Numbered from the stretch's first letter, positions 1 through 13,365 are shown. The stretch: DNA of 64,000 bases from Alopecurus myosuroides (GCA_028641055.1 CM054060.1:209026445-209090444); one strand, 5' to 3'. Notes: generated from the letters alone by a model not told the origin. Program-made: numbers and translations.

Positions 1-1866
1 TCTTATCAAGAACACGTCGACCGACGCCAGACATAAATCTAAGATCATGCAACTAGAGATAGACTATGCAACTCAGTTGTATGACGCAAGTCGCGGGGCG
101 GAGGAGTCACACTTGAGAGTAGCTCTCGATCTTCTACAATACCTGAAGACGCACTTACCTGAAGGGGACACATGTGCTAGTAGTCTACATGAGGCCAAGA
201 AAATTGTGTGCCCCCTCGATTTACCGCACACAAAATACCACGCTTGTGTCCGTGACTGCATAATGTATCGTCGGTGTTGATCTTTACAAGAGGGCCACGA
301 AGAAAGCTCCTAGGAAAGTTGTGTGGTACTTTCCACTCATTCTCCGTCTGTAGTGGTACTTCGTGGACCCCAAGGAAGAAAAGCTCATGCGCTGGCACGA
401 GGACAAAAAGAAGGCGGTCCTGAGTGATCCAGAACATGTTGAAAAACTAGTGCTAACACACCCTTCGGATGCACATCAGTGGAAAGCATTAGACGCATTC
501 GATGAAGAATTAGGGAACGATCCAAGGAACATCAGGCTTGGTGCGAGCACCGACGGTCTCAATCCGTTTGGCAACCAGAGCAGCAAACATAGCACCTGGC
601 CCGTGTTTGTATGGATGTACAACCTCCCCCGTGGTTGTGTCTGAAGAGGAAGTACATACACATGAGTATGCTAATTCAAGGGCCGACCCAGCCAGGGAGC
701 GATATGAACTTGTATCTCGAGCTATTGAAGGAGGAGCTAGACACGTTGTGGGAGGAAGGGGTGGAAACATGGGACGCCTTCAAAGAAGAACCTTTTCGTA
801 TGAGAGCCACCCTAATCACGACGGTGCAGGACTTTCTCAGATACGGATATATTGCGTGTCAGGTGTGCCATGGACACAAGGCTTGTGTCAGGTGCATGGA
901 ATTGGCGTCATTTCTACAGCTACACAAGGATCCCAAATCTTCTAAAACCGTATACATGAGGCATCAAATGTGGCTACAACAGAAAGAACCGTGGAGAAAG
1001 CGTGAAGACTTGTTCAATGGTAAAGATGAGCTCGATCTACCTCCCCGCAAGAGAAGAGGAGAAGATATCGATACTCTATTGATGAATTGGAAAACGTGTC
1101 CTCCGCCGGGAAAGGTACCGAAGCGGAAGCGAGGAGAGAAGCGAAAGCGAGAAGAGAAAAAGTGTCCTCCGCCAGAAGGACCGCTCTTGGGGGTATGGAA
1201 AAGGAGGTCCGTGTTTTGGGACTTGCGGTATTGGCCAATCCTCGAAGTGCATCACTGCCTTGATGTCATGCATATCACGAAGAATGTGTGTGAGAGCTTG
1301 CTTTGCACTCTGTTCAACATGCCAGAGAGGACCAAAGACGGGCCGAAATCAAGATACGGCCTGATGGTCCTGAATATCAGGAGAGAGCTTCAGTTACCGC
1401 CTTCTACCCGTAAACGGACGGAGGAGGATGAGGATGAGGTGGAGGAGATGGACGACCGCAAGCGGAAAAGGGCTAAGAAACACTAAACTCACCGCCTGAA
1501 ACCCTCTTGCTCCACTCTAAGTCCCGATGAGCTCGAGCAAATATTCACATGCCTCCTCGGAGTTAAATTTTCCTTAGGTTACGCGGGGCTGATAAGCAGA
1601 TACCTAGACACGGAGAAAAAAATCTTCAGCGGGATGAAGTCTCATGACTGTCATGTGATGATGACGCAGATACTTCCGGTTGCAATCAGAGGGATAATGG
1701 AACCGCACGTCTGTCAAACGCTGACTGGCCTCTGTAACTTTTTCGACGTCATCACTCGGAAGCCGATAAGCGTGAAGAAACTCGGAAGGCTGCAGGAAGA
1801 GATCGTCACCATCCTATGCGAGCTTGAGATATACTTCCCACCTGCCTTCTTTGACATTATGGTACA
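1..1866 (+). pseudogene. tnp2: Outer CACTA transposase tnp2, 5-prime part (interrupted)
   Basis: Fragment of a Tnp2 (Transposase_21, PF02992) transposase, which binds and cuts CACTA ends. The frame is already open at base 1, so the N-terminal zinc-binding domain lies upstream. Recognisable blocks include LEIDYATQLY, the PLDLPHTKYHAC block, DDPRNIRL-type sequence (NDPRNIRLGASTDGLNPFGN), LKRKYIHMSMLIQGP near 645, a GHKACVRC cysteine block near 870-900, and HHCLDVMHITKNVCESLL near 1250. Compared with the inner copy, about 40 bp are missing near 275-290, which shifts the frame. A second shift lies at the C-run 626-630. The DUF4218 region begins near 1770 and is cut at FFDIMV (1866) by the solo LTR; the gene resumes at 6306. 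Confidence 0.88.
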
Positions 1867-4800
1867 TGTCGCACCCGGACTTCTAGAGGATACTCGCAGT
1901 TCCGTTGAACAGTAGTTGATTGGATTACGGGGCTTACCGGCACCCGCATCTCTTACGAGTAGGCCAACACACGTATGTGTGACATCCAACCCCTACTGTT
2001 CATCGTCTACGTAAACCATCCCATAGAAATCAGGATACTACCATTGACGTACTTCATACCATACACACATGGTACGTCAACGGCGTTTAACAGAATGATA
2101 TCACAACATATCTCTAAGACACAAATAAATAGAAATAAGTTGCAAATAGCTCTCACTAGAGCAGAGATAGCAAATACAATCATCTAGAGGACACATGTCC
2201 CAACATATCATCATTACATCACAGCGGAAGCATCCAAGATGTCTGAGTACAGACAAGATCCAAATAGGCTTAAGAAGCCGGAAACGAAATACGGAGCCCA
2301 TCCACGTAGTCTCGGATCCTGCCCGGGTCCGCTATCTACTCGTCAGCAGCCTCGTCATACTCCACGTAGTAGCCATCACGGGGATCCTCGTAAGCGTAGT
2401 CTGCAGAAACCACAGCCCCAAAGGGGTCAGTACATAAACGTACTAGCAAGCAAGACTCACAGTTCACCAAAGTCTACCCGTCAACACCAAGCACAGATGC
2501 TTTGGGTTCAACGGAAGAAAGGGTGATACAAAAGATGCGGCAGCTGGCTGCACTAACCCACTACAGAACATACTACAACTTCCGGCTAACAGAAAAGATA
2601 TAAGATAGCGTATCGTAACCAACTATAACTAACTCCCAAACAAACTCATCCTGGATCTCGCCCCTTATCCAAAGAAGCAATCCGAGGACAGCTCACACAG
2701 TTGGATTAATGACGGTTCAGATTGTTGTGTCAATAAGGCTAATTACTAGTCAAGTTATCATTAGTTAGGTGTAAGTTGTTCTAAGTACTTGTTAGCCAGT
2801 ACTTTCACCAAGTCATCCATAACCGTGGAAAACACGGCTTCTCGAGAAGATTTATCCCTGCAGGGGTGCACCAATTTGGCCGTACACGTAAGAATAACCC
2901 GCCAGATGGAATGCCTCCCACCAAGCGGGGCACTCAACACAACTCAACTCTTCTCCGCATCAAGCCTAAAGAACCCCGTGCAATTTGAGAGCACGGCTAA
3001 TCAAGCCCCATGAAGAAAAGGGGACCCTCATAGCACTCTAAGAACGTGTCTCCCTAAATGCCGACTACAAAAGTTCCACCCTGGCCTGGGTTCGCAAAAT
3101 TACATATGCATGCGGCAAATGGAAAACCCGAACTAAATGAGGCGATTTGGACGAGATGCGAATCGAATCAAATTGAGGGGGGCGCCCATACACGCTTCCC
3201 ACATGCGGATAGTGCGCTCATCATGGATCAGTAGACAAGACCCTTTTCCTAATTAGGGTCGACACTAGCAGGCCTCGAAACCACGCCGGGCCTCCTGCCG
3301 GTGCCTTATCATCAATTTAGCATTACCTCAAAATTAACAGGTTGTTGTTTAACATCGAGCCCCAGAACATAATAGAAATATAGTAACAAAAAGTAACGGT
3401 TAACAGACTCGAGCGAAAACAACCCTAAGCATGCTAGTAAGACACGGGCAACAAGCAAAGGGGTTATAGGTGTGGGGGTGAGGCTATATCAGGGTTAAAG
3501 GATAACATGTGATAGGTTCGTAACAGAAACAACGATTCATAGGGCTAGCAGAAATAGACAACGGAAAGTATCGGTATCCAATGTTGAAAGGAACACAATG
3601 GTTCATGTGAGTGAATACTTGCCTGCAAACTCAGCAGCCTGGTACTGAGCTAGATCCTCAGAAGGGGTGTCGTAAACCTCGTCTGTCTACACGTCGTCGT
3701 CTATTCGAGAAGAAGCAAACAAACAACGCAAAGAGACAAGCAATCAATAACATGGCATAATGCACAAACATGGGATGATGCATGACCATTTAATTGATGC
3801 ATCAAAGATAAACTAGTTGACATGGTAACATAACATGATTAAATGGGCCCACATGCAATTTGGATTGCATATGGAAAGCCCATGAATTAAGGTTGAAATA
3901 ACTGTTTTACAACTAAACAACAGGTGAAGGTGGATTAGCATGATGCATGGATGAAGAAAACAAAATGAAAACAACAATAGAAACAATTTGAAATAAGGTT
4001 TACCAAGTTTGGAATTTCATTTATTAAGTTATGAAATTTTGGTTTCTTAAAAGTGTTACACAAACATTTGTTGTTTTCACCAATTTTAATTGCTCAAAAA
4101 TAGATAACAAAGTTCATATTTGGAAAGTACACAAAATTTTAAGTGGAATACATGTTTCATTTGTTGAAAAAGGAATTAAGATGAATTACTTATGAATTAA
4201 ACAAGTTTAAACAAGATTTAAATGAAATTAATTCAAGTATGAATTTATTTGAATTTTTATTTGTTCAAAACATTAAACCAAATTCATATTTTAAAAGTTT
4301 ATACTTTTCTGATTTGAAAACATATTTTATAAGTTCAAAAATAATTTAATTTGAGCAAGTTATGAATTTAGCAAATTTAAATGATTTGAACAAGGTTTAA
4401 ATTATTTAAGCAATTTTAATTATTCAAAACATGAAACAAAATTTATATTTTGATAGATGGTTCAATTTAGCATGGAAAACATATTTTATTTGTGTTATTT
4501 GAATTAAGTTTGAATTAGTTATGAAATTAACCAAATTTAAAAGGAGTTGTTTGAATTTGAAATTTGAATGCATTTGAAATGTTCAAAACATAAAACAAAT
4601 GATTTAAATAGGTAGAGAATTAAATTTGGATCAGGATACATATTTTATTTGTATTATTTGGATTTGGAAATTAAAAGTTATTTGTAGTTTAATTCTACGG
4701 ACTAATCTGTAAATGAATTGGACTTAAATTAAAAAGAAAAGGGCCAGAAACAAATCTATCCCGCAGTGGCTAGCCCAAGCCACTGACAGAGGGGCCCCCT

Positions 4801-4888
4801 GGGCCACGGTGGCCCGCGTGGTGCACAACAGCTGACAGGGGGGGCCCTCCTGTTAGTGCCCCTTGCGAAAAAAGGTTGGGGTTTTATT

Positions 4889-4967
4889 CCGCAAGGCAGG
4901 GCTCGAACCCGCGCCGCGGTGCGCGAGGGAGCAGCGTTGCTACCACTGCGGTAGCGAATCGATCTTG
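4889..4967 (-). other. tRNA-like segment inside the solo LTR
   Basis: Read on the minus strand, the stretch contains an A-box-like CCGCAGTGGTAGC and, about 40 bases on, a B-box-like GGGTTCGAGCCC. This is the spacing of an internal RNA polymerase III promoter. It may be a tRNA pseudogene or a SINE remnant captured by the LTR. The acceptor stem does not pair convincingly, so it is not called as a functional tRNA. Confidence 0.35.
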
Positions 4968-5499
4968 TCAGGTAAGGGAGGTGTGGGGGGTTAAGGTTCA
5001 GATAGTTTACTGAAACTGAAAATTACAGTTTCAGTTATCTGAAACTGAACCACGACCGGAGGCAGCCGCCGGCGGCTAGCCGCTGCTGCTGCTGCGCTGT
5101 GTGCGTTGTGCTTGCGTGTGGTGCTGCGTGTGCACGCGGTGCAGAGAGGAGGAAGGAGAGAGGTGAGGTGGACGTGCTCACTATCGCTGTAGAGGAAGCA
5201 GCGGCGTGGTGTGGAGGTGGACGTCGCCGGCGGCAACAGAGAGGATGGCGGCGGCGTTGCAGAGGGTCCCGGGTACCGTGGCGTGGACGAGGAGGGAGAT
5301 GGTGGTACAGGGAGCCGATCCCAGTACTCAACCTGCACGGAGGCTCAGCGTTTCGCCGGCGATCATCGGAGGAGTTGCGGCGGCGCTCGGGGTTCAGAGA
5401 TGCAGTGACAGAGGGAAAGGAGGTGGGTGGAGAGGAAAAGAATGGCGCCGCGGCGGTGAGAGGGAGAGAGGAGTGGCGAGCTAGGGCTAGGGCTAGCTA

Positions 5500-5520
5500 G
5501 GTTTAGCTTAAATAGAGGAG
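5500..5520 (-). promoter_or_regulatory. Probable LTR core promoter (TATA)
   Basis: On the minus strand a TATTTAAG box is followed by a CCCTAGCCCTAG-type and pyrimidine-rich leader (about 5490 down to 5430). This is the usual look of a plant core promoter plus 5-prime UTR. It agrees with the minus orientation assigned from the LTR termini. The frames at 5035-5500 are low-complexity GC-rich shadows of this leader. Confidence 0.45.
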
Positions 5521-6305
5521 TAGGGGCGACGGTGGCCGTCTGCTCCTCGCCTCTGTAGACGTGGACACTGTCAATGGCCGCCGTACAGGTTGAAGATGAC
5601 GCGAACAGGTAAGCAGGCCAGGTGAAGGTGGACTGGGCCTGGCTGGCCTGCCCTACCCCTCTCTCTTTTCTTTTTAAATTTTTCTGTTTCTTTTTTTTTG
5701 CTGAAAAGAAATAGGAAGAAAAGGCTAGGGTTTTGATGTTAAAAAAATTTAGGAAAAATTGGTATTGCTTAATTATTGTAACAGCAACAACTTGCCAAGT
5801 TTAGTTTTCCAAAAAGTTCAAAACAATTGTTGTTTGTAATTTGATGGAATTTGAATGAATTTTGATTATTAAGTGAAATATTGAAAACAAAATTTAAATA
5901 GTTTGATCCTTATAGTTTAATTGAAACAAAAGGATTAGAATTGATTTGTAATTTTCATAAGTTTCAACATGGTTTCTGTTTGAAAAAAATGTAATTGAAT
6001 TTTGAATGAAAATTGAGTTAAGTGAATTATTAAAAGCCATAAATCACTAGCTTGAGCTTTCCATTTTAATGGAAACAAATGGTTGTTTTTATTTGAATAT
6101 TTTTATTTGAAAATTGTAACAGAGCAAGTATGAAACAAATATTTGAATTTGGTTTGAAAATTCAAATAGAAAACAAAGGAAAACAAATGCATACAGATGG
6201 AAAACAAATGCAAAAACAAATGCCATGATGATGTCATGATGCAAAACATAAAATAACAAGAAATAAAACATTCTAAAGGTGATTTTTCATACTTGGGATG
6301 TTACA

Positions 6306-7465
6306 GTACATGTCTTGGTCCATATCATGGACGATATCACCAGTCTTGGACCTGCATTCTTGCAAAACATGATGGCGTTAGAAAGAATGAACGGGGTCAT
6401 CAAATCATTCGTTCGTAACAGGGCACACCCGGATGGAAGCATCGTCGAGGGATTTCTCACCGAAGAATGCATCTCTTTCTGCAAGAATTTTCTAGGCGAG
6501 GAGAAGCCAGTTGTTGGTTTGCCCACAAACAAGCACCTTGATAGGTTCATGGGGGTAGGCCACAACACTGGCAAAGGGTAATGGACGCGAACTCCTATGG
6601 TCGGAGAGCCGACATTTATAGGGCCCACATAGTAGTGTTACAACACATTGACAATGTCGACCCTTGGATAGAAGAGCATAAAACCACGATAAAAAACAGT
6701 GCTCGCAGGCCGATGACGAATGAAGAGATATTTAGAGCACACAACTCCTCTTTCGCGACATGGTTCAAAAAGCGGATTGACGCCGATCCCCCGCCAATGA
6801 AATGTCAGAGAGATAAAATTGTATTGGCCTTGTCATATGGCCCCACGCCCAATGTGATGAATTATCAAGCATACGACAATGGGTACACATTCTACACGGA
6901 GGGAAGAGACAGAAGTAGCGAGTATCAAAACTCGTCTATAACGATGGAATCCTACACGGGCGAAGAGATTAGAAGATAGTACGGAAAGATCGAGGAAATA
7001 TGGGAGCTTGACTACGTCGGGGAAAAGCTGCCGATGTTCCATGTCAGATGAGCTACAAACGTCACGAAAGAAGACGAATATTTCACCACTATTTCGATGT
7101 CTGAAGCCAACAAACCCAAGTCCAAGAACCCGACCACGTAAAATGAGCCGTGGGTATTGGCTAAGAACGTGGAGCAATGCTTCTTCATAGCCGACCCGAC
7201 CAAGCCTAGTCGTGTTGTCGTAAGGAGAGGAAAAAGGGCCCTCGGCGGAATGGATGGAGTCGCCGATGAGAAGGACTTCGACGGCTTAGTCGGAGACCCG
7301 ATGATGGAAGAACCCGGTGAAGACGATGCACCATACACCACAAGAAGAAGCAGGACTACACTACCTAGGTCAGGTCTTCCATTCACAAGAAGAAGTCACG
7401 ATATGGCGGTCACATATTCAACATCGACCAAGAAAGGTAAGAGTAAGATTGTGACGAAAGGCTGA
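6306..7465 (+). pseudogene. tnp2: Outer CACTA transposase tnp2, 3-prime part
   Basis: Continuation of the Tnp2 gene after the solo LTR. It opens with the rest of the DUF4218 region (VLVHIMDDITSLGP, then RNRAHPDGSIVEGFLTEECI near 6420-6475) and continues into a DUF4216-like C-terminus (EEIWELDYVGEKLPMFHV near 6995-7050 and NVEQCFFIADPTKPSRVVV near 7168-7220). It ends with a basic tail and TGA at 7463-7465. Lesions include a frameshift near 6580, a TAG at 6977-6979, a TGA near 7050 where the inner copy has Trp (TGG to TGA), and a TAA near 7141. The order of domains and the match to 16600-17680 make the identity firm. Confidence 0.87.
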
Positions 7466-7710
7466 GAGAGGGAAATACTCGCGATATGTGCGATATAACA
7501 TGATATCTAGCTAAATGAATCTATTCTGATGCTCCCCTAAATATTTTGGCATACGTATATGTATGTACTTTTTTGAAGTGAGAAACAAAGTAGGAGCTCC
7601 TAGTATACCATTCCAATATGCTCGATGTATCCCCCGGCAAAATCAACGCAACTATGCGCCTCCTAGCTAAACAAATAAATGCATGCACTAAACACAACTG
7701 TGATAAGATA

Positions 7711-7880
7711 TAGCGGAGGCGCATAAAACCTCCAAAATGCGCCTGGGGTAAGTTTAGCGCAGGCGCACAATCACCAAATGCGCCTGGGGTAAGTATAGCG
7801 CAGGCGCATATGTTGTTGAATGCTCCTGGGGTAAGCTGTAACACAGGCGTATAATTCGCAAAATGCGCCTGGGGTAAGTG
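7711..7880. repeat. Internal cluster of CACTA subterminal-type repeats (outer)
   Basis: About four units of roughly 57 bp, each an inverted pair of GCAGGCGCAT and ATGCGCCTGGGGTAAG. The same CAGGCG / CGCCTG core fills the right subterminal region of this element (34381-34639). In En/Spm, subterminal motifs are binding sites for the TnpA protein. Here they sit between tnp2 and gene 2, just upstream of the gene 2 leader, so they could let an element protein control that promoter. The stretch 7466-7710 shows nothing else. Confidence 0.7.
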
Positions 7881-9754
7881 CCCATTATGCTCTCCCGCAC
7901 TTGATCCCTCTCTGTCCTTTCTTTGTTTCTCTCGCGCAAAACAGATCGATCCCCATCTCCCATCTACCCGCGCGCGCGCTTTCCCATCTTCAGTCGAGCA
8001 CGTCGTCGCCCACGCCGTCGTCGAGCACGTCGTCGCCCACGCCGTCGTCGAGCACGCCGTCGAGGAGGAGCAGGTCGAGGGAGCCAACGAGGAGCAGTCC
8101 ATCGAGGAGCAGCAGGTCCAGGGCGCCGTCGAGGAGCAGCAGGTCGAGGGCGCCAACGTCGCCCACGCCCGCGTCGTCCACGCCGTCGTCGTCCAGGTCA
8201 GCCCCCCTCCCTCCCATGATCCAATCTTCTTCGCCTGCACGGTTTTCTGGTTGTAGTTACTTGATCTTGATCTAGGCCGGTGAGCTGGCGCGTGTTGGGA
8301 TCCAGGTGTAGGTGAATTTGCTTTTCATGTGCTGCTGTTTGCTTGGGAGTTTCTCTCTGATATCCATTGTGGATTCAGAAAAGGTAGTTTCATTTTTTAG
8401 CTAAATCCATGTTCACGAATTTAGGAACATCATTTGATATAGTGACAAAAAAATACAGTATATAAGCTAACTACAATGACATGCTAGTTTGAGGGGGTGA
8501 GTTTTTACTTCTATGTATGGCTATATACATTTCCTTAAAAAATGTTGCACTTATATATAAAATAAAGTTCAACATGCCCCGGCCCAGTAGTGAAGTAGAA
8601 CAGGAGTTGCAGCAAAAGTTGCATGTCGCAGTGAACACTAGACCACCATGTCAATTAAAAACTACCTGCATTTCAAATAGTAAATAGTATATTCCAGAAA
8701 AATTGCTTTCAAGAAACAGTGTAAGTAAACTATATCGTCATTCTATATGCTCTGACTCATTAAAAAATGATAAGAGGATAGGGACCTTGGCAACATCCTA
8801 CAGAGGCATCCATCTAGGCAGACTAGGATCGTGTTTTTGACGTTCAGTTGAGGCCATTGTTCTGAATTAAATTACATTGGACGGTTCCACTCTGCTGCGA
8901 ATCTTGAATATTTTGGTGATAATAGGCAACTCGAGATCGTTCGTAGCTGGATTTGTGGGACATCCTTGTCTCTGTATTGACTCCTCACAGAGGTGCCGCA
9001 ACTAGCTTTGAAGCACCGAGAGCGAGCAATGGATTATAAAGTCAAATGCCAGTTGTTGTGAACTTGTACTTGTTGAATGGTAGGGTAAGTAATCGATTTC
9101 CTGTAGTTGCAGTTTGGTGATGTTCACAATCTGTATGAATATGCAAATGGGGAGTCAACGAAAGATGGAAAACGTGGATGTAAAATCCTGCCTGTTCTTG
9201 TGCGAGTTAGTATGTCCTATGAGCAGGCTGCATATAAATTATTTGTACATATCACTTTTTTGTAATCATGATTACGAGAGTATAGCAACTATTACTACAT
9301 TAATCTTGCACACTAGTGAATCATGAAAGATGGGCTGTGGCAGGTGCAGTAAGATGATAACACTTTCATATTTTTTGTAATCTGCTACGAATTAAATTAC
9401 CTGGGAGTATCTGTAACCTGGGAGTACTATATACCAGCATGCTACACCTGTAACCTGGGAGTACTATATACCTGGGAAAATTACCTGGGATTACCACTTC
9501 TGTATGTGTGGAGCAGTTCTGTTTTGTACTTTGTTATGAAAATAATGCTCAAGTTACAGGTTGCTTGATTGCTACGAAAAAATTCATTGTGGAAATATTG
9601 CAGCCAACCTGGGTGTTTTTGTGGCATGATAAACGTTGATTCATTTCCGTTCCGGCAAATTTCTGACACTCTGGCATGACCATTTATAGCAGAGGTCATG
9701 CCGAATTTTTCCGGTGACTAACCTAATAATTATTTTGTCTACTGCTAGCTAGGC
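7881..9754 (+). other. Gene 2 leader of outer CACTA: 5-prime exon and long intron
   Basis: A GC-rich, TCGTCG-repetitive exon at about 7900-8210 ends in a good donor (CCAG then GTCAGC at about 8200). An intron of about 1.5 kb follows and would end at the TAG just before the ATG at 9755. The inner element has the same layout (exon 23540-23958, intron to 26722). The exon can be read as repetitive Ser/Arg/Pro or Val/Glu frames, which I treat as low complexity, not protein. Local repeats of CCTGGGAGTACTATATACC occur at about 9395-9490. Confidence 0.5.
9634..9717 (+). repeat. Conserved foldback module, copy 1
   Basis: An approximately 85-bp block starting GTTGATTCATTTC and containing CCGGCAAAT, GACACTCTGG and AGAGGTCATGCCGAATTTTT. 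It lies just upstream of the start of gene 2. Near-identical blocks occur at 14113-14195 and 26557-26640. The two halves form an inverted repeat. Confidence 0.7.
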
Positions 9755-12700
9755 ATGTCGTCTTCTTCTACGGATCCGGCATTATTGGACCACTACATGC
9801 TTATGGTCAGGGAGTCGCAAGAGGAAGAGAGGGCCAATTATGGCGGTGATGATAGGACGACTGACCAGACCCCGATGGCGAGCCCCACAATGATGATGGG
9901 CTCACCGGTGGCGAGGAAACCACTAATAGTGGCGCCGGGGTCCCTCTGAGAGTAGCACGGTGGCAAGGAAGCGTCGGCAGCGAGCTCCGAACAAGGTCGG
10001 CACCGTTCGAGAGAAATTCACGGAGGTGGATCGTTCCAATGGCACGCCTGTGTTGCCTAAGTACCTTGTGAAGGGGTACTTCCTCCAACTTGGCGCGATC
10101 CTTCGAGACGTCATCAATATCAACGAGCCAACTCTCAAGAAGCAAACTCTGCGCGCCCAACTCATCTCGAGGCTGCACGCACGGTACGAGTTCCCTCCCC
10201 CCTACAACAACGAGAATCTGAAGGGCAACCTAGTGAACAAACTCGCACTCACTAGATTCACCAAAGCACTGAGCAATTATAAGACTATGGTGAGGGCAAT
10301 GATTAGGGACGAGGAACCATTCGAAGATATCCCGCAGATTACGCCAGATGACTTCAAGATTTTCCTAGATAGCCAGTCGCTTGATTTCACTAAGAATCAA
10401 ACGATCTGGGGGAAGGACCTAGCGTCGAAGAACATTGGTCACCACAATCTCAGCTTCCGTGGCTACGACGGGAAGGAGCCAGTTTGGGATAAAGAGGACT
10501 AGGCCTACCCTTACGCCAAGTATGCCCATGACCCGCAGTTCCAGAAATTCATGAGGTCCAGGTACAGAAAAGTAACGCCGACCGGGGAACTTGTCACGGA
10601 CCCCAATATGGTGGAGAATGTTATTTTGGTCACAGACGATAGCGTGAAGATTGTTGAGAAACTACTGGTAAGCAATTTACCATTTCATGCTACTCATCAT
10701 CATGAAGTCCATGAATGCATTCTAGTACCAACCTTTTCTAATTTTTTCATGTTGCTTCTGCAGCTAGAAGAACAACACATTGAATATTGCTCGTCGCAGA
10801 CGTCGACGGGAAAAATCGCGTGGGACAAGCCTTTTATCAGGGGGGGTACAACAAGGCAAAGAGCCAGGACCCGCTGAAAAGGCCGCACTTAGGCCGTATC
10901 ACCGGCGGCGGACTAAATAGGAAGCACGCCAAGTATGGCTTGGCTGAGCCCAACACTAAGGAGTCGCGGGAGGCAATGAAGAGGTAGTCGAACCAGGAGG
11001 CGGAGTTGCTGAAGAAGAAGGTGGCGGACATGGAAGAAAACATGGAGAAGTGGATTAAGCAAATGGTCGGGGAAAAGATGAATGAGGTCATACCCGCCGT
11101 ATTTGAAAAACTCTGCGGCTACATCGCCGGAGGCGGACAGGGCCGATGCCTATGATCCACATAGGCGCCGGAGGTGGACCGTCGATGTTGGTCGTGCCCG
11201 GCGCGGCTGCCGCCGGTGGTCCGTAGACGTTGGCCGTGCCTGGTGCGCCCGCCCCCGCCGTGCCCGACGCGCCTGCGCCCGATGGACCGTCGACCGTGTC
11301 CGGCGCGGCCGCAGCCGGTGGTCCGTCGATGTTATCGTTGCTCGACGAGCCCATCACATGGGGTCCGTCGACGTTAGCCGAGATCGATGCCCTCACGGTA
11401 AATTATTGACCATCTCAAGCTGTAGTCAGTTCAATATCACCCCAATCTCTGACCTAGCCATGCATGTTCTCGCAGGCTGACGCAACGGGATGCACCTTCC
11501 TGCTAAAAGTGGGCAGCGAGTTGAAGGATGTTGCAAAGGGGAGCATCTTGCAGCCACTCTCCCGCAAGTACCACTGCAGAGATATACCACCTAACGAGCT
11601 TCGGGTTCACGTTGATCTGGTGTTACCGGGATTCCAGGACTTGTATCCTCCTAATCAACCCGCCGATGCCGACAGCGAGCTGAATCTAGGCCAACTCGAC
11701 AATCAAGTCTTGCTATGGCCGAAAGCCCTTATTCGACTGAACACCTCGTCAGGGTCGGCGCCAAGCCAACGCATGGTCGTCACTACTACACCTGTTGCGC
11801 CCGCGGCAAGCCAACAAGACAAGGTTGTCCCTCCACCGGCAAGCCAACATGACAAGGTCCTCCCTCCACCGGTGGATCCTCCTCCTCTCGAGCACGAGAC
11901 GTCACATGACGAGCAACATGACGAGCACGAGATACATGAAAACTACATGGATATGGAACATGCTCCCATTGATGAGTTCATAAATCAGTTGATGGCGAAA
12001 AGGTTCCTCCGGAGTTACCCACCAGAAATCTTAATATCCAGAAGAAGCTAGATGGCGAAGAGGGTCCTTCTGAGTTACCCACCAGAAAACCGGATATCCA
12101 GAAGAAGATAACATATTCCCAAGAAACTCCCGAGGAGGAGACAGCCTTTACGTCTCCACAATCTATGGTGGTTACCCCTAATACACTCCGTGCTACGGCA
12201 GGGGAGGCGGTAAAACAAAGCGGCACTCCCCTGTGCTTGAGGCCGAAGAAGCATCGGAAGAGGCCTGCAGCCAACAAGGAGAAAGTTGGTGCTTCCTCTA
12301 GTAGCCAGCCATCAGCCGCTCGAGTCCTGGACCGTTTGCCGCCCGCCGTCCCGTGGAGGAAGGTGCATGAGATAGCTAAGCCGATGCTGCCGCCAGAGGT
12401 TGTCACTGTCATTTGTGGTGACATGAGGAGCATCCACGACGGAATTTTGCAGAGAGAGACGGAACTTCTACGTGAGAAAAATCCCTCGTACCCACTATTC
12501 GTGGTCAAGGTGCCCCGATCCGCGGGCTTTGTGGATACAAATCCCGCAGAGGTGTTCTTCATTAGATATGAAGACGTATTCAGGGTCTTCCACTTAGGAA
12601 AGCTCGACCGAAGCATTGTCCGCCTGGTATCGCTTAGCATGGCGCATGATATGGCCATGGAGAATACCCCGAACATCGCGATTATGGACCCCTACTACAT

Positions 12701-13328
12701 GGTTGAGGACTACTTGTTGTGTCACCTGCGGACCGGGTTGTTATCACGAACTATATAACGAGTTTTTTGATAGATAACAATGATAAGAACGCCATTATCA
12801 TGCCATACTTTCCCCTGTAAGTAGTCCTCTCTGCTTCCCGTCATTACATTCTTTCTAGAAACTTCTTAGTATTCCGATGATGATGGCTTGTTTGAAATGT
12901 TCTGTGCAGAAAAGGAGGATGCACACTCATCGTCATGGAACTGCATTGGTCGCAATGCACTTATCTCGACGCAGGTAGGACGGTGCAGAAGGACTATAGC
13001 GAGATAAAAGCTATTCTTAATAGTACCCTCAACGGCTTCGCCTCTGATTTAGGCAAGCCCCTAAAAAATCATAAAATAGTCCGAGGCGCCTACGTGTGCA
13101 ACCACGTAACAAACTTCTCCTGCCTCAAGAAATCGGCACAAGAATCTGGGTTGGAAGTTTGGTATTCCATCTTTTAGATGAGGGAGTACTTAAAGGATGC
13201 CAAAGAGGTATTGTTACCAAGTCATCTCCGAGACATGACCACAAAGATGGCCAACACCCCCTATGAATATGTGAGAGCTGAGTTCCATCGCATCCAGCGG
13301 AGGATCTGCACGATACTCAAGTCGGATG
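9755..13328 (+). pseudogene. Outer CACTA gene 2: Transposase_24-like, DUF8039-like and Ulp1-like regions (5-prime part)
   Basis: Second gene of the element, homologous to 26726-30431. Likely exons are 9755-10667, 10764-11397, 11476-12816 and 12910-13328, each with GT/AG borders. The N-terminus is acidic, then comes a basic Transposase_24-like region (KVGTVREKFTEVDRSNGTP, RLHARYEFPPPYNNENLKG). Exon 2 ends in a Gly/Ala/Pro-rich linker. Exon 3 starts with a DUF8039-like domain (LKDVAKGSILQPLSRKYH). The Ulp1-like part includes NTPNIAIMDPYYMV, then GGCTLIVMELHWSQCTYLDAG in exon 4. A frameshift near 9940-9960, a TAG at 10500 and further stops break it. It is cut at 13328 by the inner CACTA and resumes at 33533. 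Confidence 0.8.
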
Positions 13329-13365
13329 CACTACTAGGAAAACAGTTATAGGAGAGACGATAGTC

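Larger units (their letters stand above)
1867..6305 (-). mobile_element. Solo LTR (about 4.4 kb), minus orientation
   Basis: The segment starts TGTCGCACCC and ends GGATGTTACA, and is flanked by GTACA at 1862-1866 and 6306-6310. Removing it plus one GTACA restores the tnp2 sequence across the join, as judged against the inner copy. On the minus strand it begins TGTAACATCC and ends GGTGCGACA, typical of grass gypsy LTRs. There is no gag, protease or polymerase frame anywhere in the 4,439 bp, so a solo LTR is the simplest reading. Very long LTRs are known for Sukkula-type LARD elements of Triticeae; I cannot prove that family. Bases 2000-3700 show no gene, 3900-4730 and 5700-6280 are AT-rich, and 4780-5650 is GC-rich. 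Confidence 0.85.

Noticed and set aside
5035..5500. Overlapping Arg/Gly/Pro-rich ORFs on both strands
   Set aside because: Low-complexity GC-rich leader of the solo LTR; no motif and no agreement between frames.
1862..6314. A 9-bp direct repeat (GTACATGTC) that could suggest a Mutator-type insertion
   Set aside because: The inserted block starts TG and ends CA with LTR-like termini. A 5-bp GTACA duplication plus a chance TGTC at the element start explains the repeat, and there are no Mutator terminal inverted repeats.
7901..8275. Ser/Arg/Pro repeat protein
   Set aside because: Arises from TCGTCG-type repeats in a probable 5-prime UTR exon; every frame is open there.
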